DNA of 7,033 nt, from contig CAMLGP010000141.1 of NCBI GenBank assembly GCA_946479535.1, positions 1-7,033 on the forward strand. Reading direction: 5' to 3'. Position 1 is the stretch's first letter. Each line of letters begins with the position of its first letter. The DNA is from an uncultured Bacteroidota bacterium. Its GTDB lineage: Bacteria > Bacteroidota > Bacteroidia > Chitinophagales > Chitinophagaceae. This document shows positions 1 through 6,427 of the stretch, in pieces. Under the pieces are notes generated by a model. It ran no database searches, was not told the origin of the DNA, and saw only the letters and a program-made list of their open reading frames with translations. The translations under genes and the position numbers were made by a program.

Positions 1-2069
1 GTAATATTATTGATGATGGAGGCTGTTTCATTCATTTCCACCATAAAGGTTGATTCCCCACCACTAAGATTGTCCGAGGCTCCAACACGGGTAAATATTT
101 TATCAGTCAGCGAGATCATGGCTTCTGTGGCAGGAACAAACGAGCCAATATGGGCCATCAGGGTTATGAGCGCTGTTTGTCTCAGTAATGCACTTTTACC
201 ACTCATATTGGGCCCGGTAAGAATGATGATCTGCTGATCGGTCTTATTCAGGTAAATATCATTGCTGATATAAGTTTCCCCGATAGGTAAATTTCTTTCA
301 ATTACCGGATGCCTTCCTTCTTTGATCACCCAATCATCATTTTCCGATAGTTGGGGTTTCTTATAGCGGTATTGCATGGCATTGTGAGCAAAGCAGCTTA
401 TGCAATCAAGTATTGCTACGATGTTCCCATTTGTTTGTACGGGCGCCAGGTAATCCATCAGATCGTTAAGCAATGCTTCATATAATTGCAATTCCAGTTG
501 CAATATCTTTTCCTCTGCGCCGGTTATCTTTTCTTCATACTCTTTCAGCTCGGCAGTAATATACCGTTCCGCATTGGCGAGGGTTTGCTTGCGCATCCAT
601 GCAGCGGGCACCTTATTCTTATGGGAATTGGTAACTTCCAGGTAATAGCCAAATACATTATTGAACCCGATCTTGAGAGAAGATATCCCGGTTGCTTCTG
701 CTTCTTTCAGTTGCAGCTTTGCAAGGTATTCTTTTCCGCTGTGAGATATATTTCTCAGATCATCCAGTTCTTTATTAACTCCGGCATTGATCATGCCCCC
801 CTTAATGGCAAGTGCCGGCGGATTGTCAACAATTTCTGCAAAGATTTTTTCTGCGATCAGGGGGCAGGGGTTCAATGCATCTCCCAGTCTTTTGATATAA
901 TCATTGGAAGAGGCAAGGCATAATTGCTTGATGGTTTCCACCTGGTTTAGCCCTCTTGCCAGTTGTAATACTTCACGCGGATTGATCTTCTTTAAGGGTA
1001 TCTTGGAAACCAGCCGCTCAATATCTCCGCAATGTTTGATGCATTGGGTTAATTTATTCCGGAGATCAGTTTCTTTTATCAGAAGTTCAACCAGGTCAAG
1101 CCGTTCATTGATGCGGTTAATATCCTTTAATGGAAATACCAGCCAGCGTTTCAATAACCGGGCACCCATGGGAGAAACAGTATTATCCAGTACGCTTAAA
1201 AGTGTTTGGGTTTCTTCTGAATTGCCATGGATCAGCTCCAGGTTGCGAATGGTAAACCGGTCCATCCAAAGGAAATCATTCCTGTCTATCCGGTGAAGAG
1301 AAGTGATATGCTGCAGATGGGGATGTTCGGTATCTTTCAAATAATGCAGGATGGCGCCAGCAGCTACCAGCCCATGACCCAGATCTTCCACACCAAAACC
1401 CTTTAGGGAGTGGGTTTGGAAATGTTTCAGTAAAATATCTTCAGCGTATGCAGCATCAAAGATCCATTCATCCAGCGTGTAGGTGTACATGCGGCTGCCG
1501 AAATACTCTTTGAATTTCTTTTGCTGTTGCCGCTGAAACAATACCTCAGCAGTTTTAAAACCCTGCAGTAATTTATCGGCATATTCCCTGTCGCCTTCAG
1601 CTATAAAAAATTCTCCGGTTGAAATATCAAGGAAGGCAAGGCCATATTGATCATCACCTGCAAAATGCAGACTGGCCAGGAAATTATTGCTGTTGTGTTC
1701 AAGCAGTTTATCGTTCACAGCCGTTCCCGGAGTGATCATGTCAGTAACTCCCCGCTTAACCACTCCTTTTGCCATTTTGGGGTCTTCCAACTGATCGCAA
1801 ACTGCTACACGGTATCCTGCCTTCACCAGTTTATGGAGATAAGTGTCCAGTGCATGATGAGGGAAACCCGCCAGTTCTGAGGAGGCGGCAGCACCATTAT
1901 TTCTTTTGGTAAGGGTGATGCCTAATACCCTGGAAGTTACTATGGCATCCTGCCCAAAAGTTTCATAAAAATCTCCCACACGGAACAGCAGGATGGCATC
2001 GGGGTATTTCTGTTTAATAGCCCGGTGCTGCTGCATCATTGGGGTATCAGCCGTCGTGGATTTACTCAT
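1..2069 (-). CDS. mutS: DNA mismatch repair protein MutS (C-terminal end cut by window edge)
   Basis: MutS finds base mismatches and small loops in newly replicated DNA and, with ATP, recruits MutL to start repair in the cytoplasm. I read 689 uninterrupted codons from the ATG at 2069-2067. The N-terminal mismatch-binding domain has the diagnostic Phe-Tyr-Glu (F34, Y35, E36; the Phe stacks on the mismatch and the Glu contacts it). The clamp/core stretch with FGYYLEVTNSHKNKVP lies near residue 475. The ATPase domain shows the P-loop GPNMSGKS at residues 619-626 (bases 192-215), then DNLSGGESTFMVEMNET from residue 666. The window ends just before the Walker B DEIGRGTS segment, so roughly 180 residues are missing compared with the usual 850-880. 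The mismatch-binding domain marks it as MutS1 rather than MutS2. It is transcribed divergently from the DUF4139 gene; no Shine-Dalgarno precedes the start, but a TATTTTTG box does. Identification is near certain. Confidence 0.98.
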   Translation of the reverse strand, partial: MSKSTTADTPMMQQHRAIKQKYPDAILLFRVGDFYETFGQDAIVTSRVLGITLTKRNNGAAASSELAGFPHHALDTYLHKLVKAGYRVAVCDQLEDPKMAKGVVKRGVTDMITPGTAVNDKLLEHNSNNFLASLHFAGDDQYGLAFLDISTGEFFIAEGDREYADKLLQGFKTAEVLFQRQQQKKFKEYFGSRMYTYTLDEWIFDAAYAEDILLKHFQTHSLKGFGVEDLGHGLVAAGAILHYLKDTEHPHLQHITSLHRIDRNDFLWMDRFTIRNLELIHGNSEETQTLLSVLDNTVSPMGARLLKRWLVFPLKDINRINERLDLVELLIKETDLRNKLTQCIKHCGDIERLVSKIPLKKINPREVLQLARGLNQVETIKQLCLASSNDYIKRLGDALNPCPLIAEKIFAEIVDNPPALAIKGGMINAGVNKELDDLRNISHSGKEYLAKLQLKEAEATGISSLKIGFNNVFGYYLEVTNSHKNKVPAAWMRKQTLANAERYITAELKEYEEKITGAEEKILQLELQLYEALLNDLMDYLAPVQTNGNIVAILDCISCFAHNAMQYRYKKPQLSENDDWVIKEGRHPVIERNLPIGETYISNDIYLNKTDQQIIILTGPNMSGKSALLRQTALITLMAHIGSFVPATEAMISLTDKIFTRVGASDNLSGGESTFMVEMNETASIINNI

Positions 2070-2150
2070 AATTCTTGAGGAAACGGCAAAAATAAGGAAG
2101 TGTTTATGTAACTCATTTGTTGTGTGCATCTCCTGAATAAATAATTATTT
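2070..2150. other. Divergent intergenic spacer, mutS / DUF4139 gene
   Basis: This 81-bp AT-rich spacer must hold the promoters of both divergent genes. The mutS side has a clear -7-like box. For the plus-strand gene there is a TTTG at 2116-2119, followed 22 nt later by TAATTATT (2142-2149), only a partial match to TAnnTTTG. Neither start has a purine-rich ribosome-binding site. No hairpin or operator-like palindrome stands out. Confidence 0.5.
2087..2094 (-). promoter_or_regulatory. Candidate -7 promoter box of mutS
   Basis: On the minus strand this reads TATTTTTG, an exact match to the Bacteroidota -7 consensus TAnnTTTG. It ends 17 nt before the mutS ATG, which would give a leader of about 10 nt. 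I see no matching TTTG -33 element 19-21 nt upstream, so the assignment rests on the -7 box and its position only. Confidence 0.4.
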
Positions 2151-3929
2151 ATGCATAAAATTTCCCTTTTAACGGGGATAATTCTTTCCGTTTCCCTGGT
2201 TAACAATGACTTTACACAGAAGTCTGAAATACTCCCTTTACCCAGCCCTGCCGCTTACACGTATCCAAATGATGGTGCAGATACTGCACACGCGGAAGCG
2301 GTGATCAGTAATGCAACCGTTTATTTCGGATATGGTGCCGAACTGGTCCATAATTCCAAAGTGAAAGTTGATCCCCATACCAGGTTCATTGTCATCAATG
2401 GATTAAGTACACAAGTGGACATTAATAGTCTGCAAATTAGCTGCCCTGATCAGGTGGCTTTATTATCTCAACGTTATTCACTTTATTATCCCCCTGTTCC
2501 AGACCTCATAAAAACCAAAGACATATTAAAGCTGGAAGATAGCCTTTCAGAAACAGGAAAAGAGATCAGCCGAATTGAAAACCTGGTTCAGATTGAGGAG
2601 GAGATATTAAAGAAGACCGGAGCTCTAATTGAAGCAACAGTAACCAACAGTGGAAATAAAACCATGAGTAGCACTGAAGTACTTCGATTGGTGGAATACT
2701 ATAATACCCGAATAGAAAAAAGTAAAACGGCTATTTATAATTATGAGCAAACCGAAAAGAAGCTGAGTGACTTGTTGGTAGAACTGAATAAACGAATCAA
2801 TGAACTTCAGAAAATGAATCTTGCGCCTGTTGTACAACCAGTTGGACAGATAATTCTACAGGTTGTTTGCAAAAAGTCAGAGGAGATACCCATTTCTTTC
2901 TCCTATTATACAAATAATGCAGGGTGGACACCTATATACGATGTACGTGTAAATTCAAAAACCAATAAGGTAAAATTGGTGTACAAAGCTTCAATTACTC
3001 AGACCAGCGGGATCGACTGGAAGAAGACGAAACTCACCTTAAGCACAGGTACCCCAAACTTTGGGGTGGCTGCTCCCATATTAACTGCTTGGTATCTCCA
3101 ATTATACGTACCGCCAATCTATAGCAATATGTTGGCTGGTAAAATCAGCGGTCTGATTGTTCAGAACAATTCAATTCAGTCAATGAGAGATGAAAAATCC
3201 CTTGGGGAAGTAATAGTTGCCCAGGAAGATGGCTATTTAAAAAAAGAAGTGAAACAAAGGGTGGATAGCGCAATTGCTCCCAGCACTCTTCAGGCATTTA
3301 CAAGCCTGAATGAAGGACAACTTAACACCAACTTTGATATAGAACTCCCCTACGATATTGATAGTGATGGTGAGTTGCATAGTGTAACCATTAAGGATGA
3401 AGAAATATCCTGTAACCTTAAAAATTATTCTGTTCCCAGGCTGGATAGAGAAGCTTATTTGCTGGCAGAAGTGGCCGACTGGCAAAACCTTGATCTCTTG
3501 CCAGGTGAAGCTAATATCATCATGGATGATACTTATGTTGGTAAATCTCTCATTGATCCAAACACAACTGCTGATACACTGAATCTTTCACTGGGTAAGG
3601 ATAAGAGAGTGGTGGTAAAGAAGGCGCTTGTGAAAGAACTAAGCAGTCTGAAAACAAGTGGAAAGGATAGCCGCCAGACATTTACTTATGAGATCACGAT
3701 AAAAAATAATAAACTCACTGATATCAATCTTCTTTTAAAAGACCAGTACCCTCTAAGCACCATCAGGGAAGTGGAAGTAAAACTGGAGGAAAGCAGCGAT
3801 GCGATAGTTAATCCTGAGACTGGCGTAATTACCTGGAAGATGGCTCTTAAACCGGGCGAAAGCCGCCAATGCCGGTTTGCTTATTCCGTAAAATATCCGA
3901 AGGATAAAAAAATCCTGAATCTTAAGTAA
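2151..3929 (+). CDS. Secreted DUF4140/DUF4139 domain protein (MuiA-like family)
   Basis: This 592-residue protein belongs to the family often annotated 'mucoidy inhibitor MuiA-like'; its molecular function is not established. Residues 1-22 form a weak signal peptide (a short hydrophobic run after H2-K3, no lipobox cysteine), suggesting export to the periplasm. Residues about 50-110 match the N-terminal DUF4140 beta domain (ATVYFGYGAELVHNSKVKV, then VINGLSTQVDINSLQIS). Residues about 118-225 are charged and heptad-like, a predicted coiled-coil pair. DUF4139 starts near residue 235 with the hallmark GWTPIYDVRV (W259, Y263, D264) and LVYKASITQTSGIDWK, and ends with the typical NPETGVITWKMALKPGE. 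A variable insert at about 330-375 splits it. The N-terminal domain starts about 50 residues in, so the chosen ATG fits. It is divergent from mutS with no functional link to its neighbours. The family call is firm; the role is unknown. Confidence 0.9.
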   Translation: MHKISLLTGIILSVSLVNNDFTQKSEILPLPSPAAYTYPNDGADTAHAEAVISNATVYFGYGAELVHNSKVKVDPHTRFIVINGLSTQVDINSLQISCPDQVALLSQRYSLYYPPVPDLIKTKDILKLEDSLSETGKEISRIENLVQIEEEILKKTGALIEATVTNSGNKTMSSTEVLRLVEYYNTRIEKSKTAIYNYEQTEKKLSDLLVELNKRINELQKMNLAPVVQPVGQIILQVVCKKSEEIPISFSYYTNNAGWTPIYDVRVNSKTNKVKLVYKASITQTSGIDWKKTKLTLSTGTPNFGVAAPILTAWYLQLYVPPIYSNMLAGKISGLIVQNNSIQSMRDEKSLGEVIVAQEDGYLKKEVKQRVDSAIAPSTLQAFTSLNEGQLNTNFDIELPYDIDSDGELHSVTIKDEEISCNLKNYSVPRLDREAYLLAEVADWQNLDLLPGEANIIMDDTYVGKSLIDPNTTADTLNLSLGKDKRVVVKKALVKELSSLKTSGKDSRQTFTYEITIKNNKLTDINLLLKDQYPLSTIREVEVKLEESSDAIVNPETGVITWKMALKPGESRQCRFAYSVKYPKDKKILNLK

Positions 3930-4142
3930 CTGATTTACAAAGGCAGCCGGATTAAACCAATGACTGCCAAACTTTATAGTTCCATAGCCGAGGTATATTA
4001 ATTCGATAATTGTTCTATTTGTCCTGCTTTACAAAAGGGCTCTGAGCACTTTGGTAAAGCAGGACATTAGCAAGGTCAATGCAACTTATATCCATCGACA
4101 TTCAAACTCCCCTGCAAAGGAACAATATGCCACTTCTCTTTA
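3930..4142. other. Convergent intergenic spacer with a palindrome
   Basis: This 213-bp spacer lies between the 3' ends of the DUF4139 gene and the small coiled-coil gene. It has no credible ORF. Its one strong feature is the palindrome at 4020-4066, listed separately. A weaker 5-bp inverted repeat (GGCAG and CTGCC, around 3943-3970) has a 17-nt loop and is not convincing as a terminator. Confidence 0.6.
4020..4066. repeat. 47-nt near-perfect palindrome (hairpin)
   Basis: The outer arms TGTCCTGCTTTAC (4020-4032) and GTAAAGCAGGACA (4054-4066) are perfect 13-bp complements. Pairing then continues inward with one A/G mismatch, 4 bp (AAAG with CTTT), one G/A mismatch and 3 bp (GCT with AGC) around a 3-nt CTG loop. 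That makes 20 pairs of a possible 22. It sits between two convergent genes, 90 nt after the plus-strand stop and 76 nt beyond the end of the minus-strand gene. Neither side has a T-run (TTAG follows on plus, AAATAG on minus), so it is not a canonical intrinsic terminator. It could be a bidirectional RNA-stabilising or terminating hairpin, or a dispersed repeat of the REP/MITE type. The structure is certain; the role is not. Confidence 0.85.
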
Positions 4143-4469
4143 TTATTTTCTTAAATAAAGGCCCAGAATCATTAGAGCATTTGTGACCCAAAGCGTAATC
4201 ACCCATTTGAGGAGATCAAATTTAATATGTCCAACTTCAGCCTTTATATTGGCAATATCTGCTTTTAATTCACTGAATTTGATTTCTATTTTTTGGTCAA
4301 GTTTTTGCTCAACCTTAAAAAGGTCTTCTTTGGTAGCTAGCAGCTTTAAATTGTTTTCCATAACAACGTTAACTTTTTGTTCAATTAGTAAAACGAGATT
4401 TTCTGCTGACTCTTTGCCTAATCTTAAAGAGAGATTATCATACATCTTCATAATTGATACCGTGCTCAT
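4143..4469 (-). CDS. Small coiled-coil protein with C-terminal membrane helix (DUF1640-like)
   Basis: This 108-residue protein has a charged helical N-terminal part rich in Lys, Glu and Asp. Its centre (about residues 44-80) reads ATKEDLFKVEQKLDQKIEIK and on through ELKADIANIKAEV with heptad-like spacing, so a coiled coil is expected. Residues 86-106 (LLKWVITLWVTNALMILGLYL) form one transmembrane helix ending in Arg-Lys, so the protein should be tail-anchored with the coil probably on the cytoplasmic side. The TKEDL...KVEQKLD...LLKW layout resembles bacterial DUF1640/CCDC90-like proteins, whose role is not established. The gene is AT-rich: I count 75 G+C in the 240 bases 4201-4440 (31%). The ATG at 4469 is favoured by a TAATTTTG box 13 nt upstream; M7 or M9 are possible later starts. 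A plus-strand ORF across it is treated as a shadow. Confidence 0.8.
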   Translation of the reverse strand: MSTVSIMKMYDNLSLRLGKESAENLVLLIEQKVNVVMENNLKLLATKEDLFKVEQKLDQKIEIKFSELKADIANIKAEVGHIKFDLLKWVITLWVTNALMILGLYLRK

Positions 4470-4673
4470 AAATTTCTGTTTTCAAAATTATTTCAATTCC
4501 TGGCCTTTAAAGAATTATAAACATTTACTTTCAAAATTGTCCCTTAGGATTATTTTCTGGCACAAGGTATAGACCTATTCTGCCTTTTAGATAGGTGAAA
4601 AAATCTATTTTGATGTGTCTTTTCGGTAGCTCTTAATAGTAAAATTTGCTATATTCAATACACAATTGTCTAC
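4470..4673. other. Divergent intergenic spacer, coiled-coil gene / serine hydrolase
   Basis: This 204-bp AT-rich spacer holds the promoter of the minus-strand gene and presumably that of the plus-strand hydrolase. Before the hydrolase, AAAATTTG (4642-4649) is one mismatch from TAnnTTTG and lies 24 nt before the ATG, without a well-spaced TTTG -33. A 6-bp inverted repeat (ACCTAT 4573-4578, ATAGGT 4591-4596) with a 12-nt loop is too weak to assign. No other gene is visible here. Confidence 0.5.
4483..4490 (-). promoter_or_regulatory. Candidate -7 promoter box of the coiled-coil gene
   Basis: The minus strand reads TAATTTTG, an exact match to TAnnTTTG, ending 13 nt before the ATG at 4469, so the leader would be only about 6-7 nt. 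No clean TTTG -33 element lies at the expected distance. The plus-strand decamer TTTCAAAATT covering most of this box (4480-4489) recurs 49 nt further upstream (4529-4538), where the minus strand reads CAATTTTG, a one-mismatch version of the same box. Confidence 0.4.
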
Positions 4674-5810
4674 ATGAAAAAGATCATTAAATGGTTTTTC
4701 CTCACTATATTATTGATTGTTATCCTCTTCTCTGCATTTGCCGTGATCACCGGAAGAACCTATCTGTTCAAAGCAGTATACTACAACTTCGCTGATATTG
4801 ATGATTACCAGATTTTCACCAATGATCCTGTGAAAATAGCGGTGCCACAGCCCTGGCCAGTGTCTGAACAATTCAATAAAGTAACTAGTCCTGATTCCCT
4901 GAATGCACTCCTGGAAGAAATCAAAACCATTGCTGTGGTAGTTATTAAAAATGATTCGGTGTTGTATGAAAAATACTGGGAAGGTTACAGCGATTCTTCC
5001 TTGTCGGGTTCTTTTTCCATGGCAAAGAGTATTACCAGTCTACTTTTAGGTGCAGCCATAAAAGAAGGAAAAATAAAATCAGTGGATGAACCGGTAAGTA
5101 ATTATTTGCCTGAATTCAAAGAAGGTCTCGCAGCAAAATTGAAAATAAAGGATTTGCTAACCATGAGTAGTGGCAGCAATTGGGATGAATCCTATAGCAA
5201 TCCTCTTTCAGTTACCACAGAAGCTTATTATGGTAGCGATCTTCCCAGGGTAGCTAAAAGTGTAAAGATTATAAAAGAACCTGGTACCTATCACACATAT
5301 AAGTCAGGTGATACCGAATTACTGGCATTGATCATTGAAAAGGCTACTGGAAAGAGCCTGAGCCAGTACGCATCTGAAAAACTCTGGCAACCTCTGGGAG
5401 CCGAGCATGCTGCTCTGTGGAGTACAGATCATAAGAATGGAACTTCCAAAGCTTATTGCTGCTTTAACACTAATGCGCGGGATTTTGCGCGTATTGGTCA
5501 ATTAATGCTGGATAGTGGTAAATGGAAGGGCAATGCTGTCATAGATTCTGCCTATTATTCACAATCTATCTCTCCCTGCAATATTCCTGATGAACAGGGG
5601 CAGCCATGCAACTATTATGGATACCAGTGGTGGCTGGCCCCTGCCTACACCGGCGTATTTTATGCAAGGGGTATCCTGGGTCAGTATATCATTGTCATTC
5701 CCTCTAAAAAGATTGTTGTTGTCCGTCTGGGTCACAAGCGAAAGAATAATACAGTAAATGGTCTGTTTCAGGATGTAAATGCATTGATCAGTTGGGCACT
5801 CAATCTCTAA
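4674..5810 (+). CDS. Membrane-anchored serine hydrolase, beta-lactamase class C / NylB-like family
   Basis: This 378-residue protein belongs to the penicillin-binding-protein-like serine hydrolases (class C beta-lactamases, EstB-type esterases, 6-aminohexanoate-dimer hydrolase NylB). Residues 1-6 are basic and about 7-26 hydrophobic (WFFLTILLIVILFSAFAVI), giving a signal anchor that places the catalytic domain in the periplasm. The nucleophile motif is S115-M-A-K118 in GSFSMAKSITSLLLG. The second motif is Y209-K-S-G-D in HTYKSGDTELLALIIEKATG, as in the YSSG form seen in NylB-like members rather than the YxN of true AmpC. The third is G333-I-L-G336-Q in ARGILGQYIIVIP, replacing KTG. AYCCFNTNARDFARIGQLML and GYQWWLAP are also typical. 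The substrate cannot be read from sequence; an ester, amide or peptide is plausible, and true beta-lactamase activity is unlikely given the missing KTG. No terminator follows. Confidence 0.92.
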   Translation: MKKIIKWFFLTILLIVILFSAFAVITGRTYLFKAVYYNFADIDDYQIFTNDPVKIAVPQPWPVSEQFNKVTSPDSLNALLEEIKTIAVVVIKNDSVLYEKYWEGYSDSSLSGSFSMAKSITSLLLGAAIKEGKIKSVDEPVSNYLPEFKEGLAAKLKIKDLLTMSSGSNWDESYSNPLSVTTEAYYGSDLPRVAKSVKIIKEPGTYHTYKSGDTELLALIIEKATGKSLSQYASEKLWQPLGAEHAALWSTDHKNGTSKAYCCFNTNARDFARIGQLMLDSGKWKGNAVIDSAYYSQSISPCNIPDEQGQPCNYYGYQWWLAPAYTGVFYARGILGQYIIVIPSKKIVVVRLGHKRKNNTVNGLFQDVNALISWALNL

Positions 5811-5830
5811 ACTGATACCCCAATTTGCAT

Positions 5831-5838
5831 TTACTTTG
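5831..5838 (+). promoter_or_regulatory. Possible -7 promoter box touching the RNA methyltransferase start
   Basis: TTACTTTG has the TTTG half of TAnnTTTG, but its TA is only one base from TTTG instead of two. Only 4 nt separate it from the ATG at 5843. The surrounding ATTTACTTTGCAG nearly duplicates the ATTTACATTTGCAG before the next gene, which is the main reason to list it. No TTTG -33 element is seen at proper spacing. Confidence 0.3.
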
Positions 5839-5842
5839 CAGT

Positions 5843-6379
5843 ATGCGCAAACTTAGTATGTCCGAGCTGGGACGTAAATCCGTGGAAGAGTTCAGGCAGT
5901 CTGACAAGATTCCCGTTATAGTTGTTCTCGAGAATATTCGCAGTGCATACAATGTGGGTAGTGTATTCCGTACTTCCGATGCATTCCTCATTCAATCTAT
6001 CTACATCATTGGCTACTCTGCCAAACCTCCCCATAAGGAAATTAAGAAAACAGCCCTCGGCGCTGAGGATACAGTTAGCTGGAAATATTTCAAGACGGCT
6101 GCGGAGGCCATTGGTACATTAAGATCTGAAGGTTATTCAGTGTTTGCAGTGGAACAGGCAGAAGGCAGCAGTTTACTGCATACCGTTCAATTGGAATCAG
6201 AAGATAAGATCGCTGTTGTGTTTGGTAATGAAGTAACCGGAGTGGAGCAGTCAACAATCGCTTTGTGTGACGGGTGTATTGAAATTCCCCAGTTGGGCAT
6301 GAAGCATTCCCTGAATATTGCTACCGCCGCTGGTGTGGTACTCTGGGAACTGGTAAGATCCAGGCTGGGCAGTGATTAG
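5843..6379 (+). CDS. TrmH/SpoU-family RNA 2'-O-methyltransferase
   Basis: This 178-residue SPOUT-class enzyme should methylate a ribose 2'-hydroxyl in tRNA or rRNA from S-adenosylmethionine, in the cytoplasm. All three family motifs are present. Motif 1 is N31-I-R33-S-A-Y-N37-V-G-S-V-F-R43, with the conserved Asn and Arg. Motif 2 is V-F-G128-N129-E130-V-T-G. Motif 3 is I-P149-Q-L-G152-M-K-H-S156-L-N158-I-A-T-A, part of the trefoil knot that binds the cofactor. There is no extra N-terminal substrate-binding domain, so it is a minimal, single-domain member and its target nucleotide is unknown. I chose the ATG at 5843 because MRKLSMSELGRKSVEEF is the usual start of such proteins in this phylum; an in-frame TTG at 5825 would add six residues lying inside the promoter-like region. 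It is 32 nt after the hydrolase and 48 nt before the prenyltransferase. Confidence 0.93.
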   Translation: MRKLSMSELGRKSVEEFRQSDKIPVIVVLENIRSAYNVGSVFRTSDAFLIQSIYIIGYSAKPPHKEIKKTALGAEDTVSWKYFKTAAEAIGTLRSEGYSVFAVEQAEGSSLLHTVQLESEDKIAVVFGNEVTGVEQSTIALCDGCIEIPQLGMKHSLNIATAAGVVLWELVRSRLGSD

Positions 6380-6415
6380 ATTGCTGATAGGGTCTGCCAG
6401 TAATTTCCTTTGATT

Positions 6416-6423
6416 TACATTTG
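6416..6423 (+). promoter_or_regulatory. Candidate -7 promoter box just before the prenyltransferase start
   Basis: TACATTTG exactly matches TAnnTTTG and ends only 4 nt before the ATG at 6428. A TCTG at 6393-6396, one mismatch from the TTTG -33 element, lies 19 nt upstream of the box, within the 19-21 nt expected for Bacteroidota promoters. Transcription would then begin at or next to the ATG, implying a leaderless or nearly leaderless mRNA. Confidence 0.45.
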
Positions 6424-6427
6424 CAGG

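Noticed and set aside
192..215. Serine in the MutS P-loop (GPNMSGKS instead of GPNMGGKS) as an unusual substitution
   Set aside because: This form, followed by ALLRQ, is as far as I recall the normal one in Bacteroidota MutS; the catalytic Lys and Ser are intact.
486..1880. Several plus-strand open frames of 77-145 codons (486-923, 904-1296, 1647-1880)
   Set aside because: They run antisense to the intact mutS frame, which has all family motifs; their translations resemble no known protein and reflect the codon pattern of the opposite strand.
4020..4066. Palindrome as an integron attC site
   Set aside because: No GTTRRRY/RYYYAAC core sites flank it, there is no integrase or cassette array, and the hairpin is nearly continuous rather than showing the attC spacer layout.
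4183..4572. Plus-strand 129-codon open frame
   Set aside because: It lies antisense to the coiled-coil/membrane-helix gene, whose translation is coherent, and has low-complexity Ser/Phe/Leu-rich content typical of a shadow frame.
4573..4596. Small inverted repeat ACCTAT/ATAGGT followed by an A-run, as a terminator
   Set aside because: Only 6 bp, AT-rich, 12-nt loop; it lies upstream of both divergent genes, where no transcript needs to end, and lacks a T-run in either direction.
5280..5312. Missing YxN and KTG motifs in the serine hydrolase as a sign of an inactive enzyme
   Set aside because: NylB/EstB-type members of this superfamily use Y-x-S-G and non-KTG third motifs and are active; the Ser-x-x-Lys pair and the Tyr are present.
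5825..5842. Earlier TTG start for the RNA methyltransferase, adding six residues (HLLCS region)
   Set aside because: The ATG at 5843 gives the typical family N-terminus, and the extension overlaps the promoter-like ATTTACTTTGCAG block.
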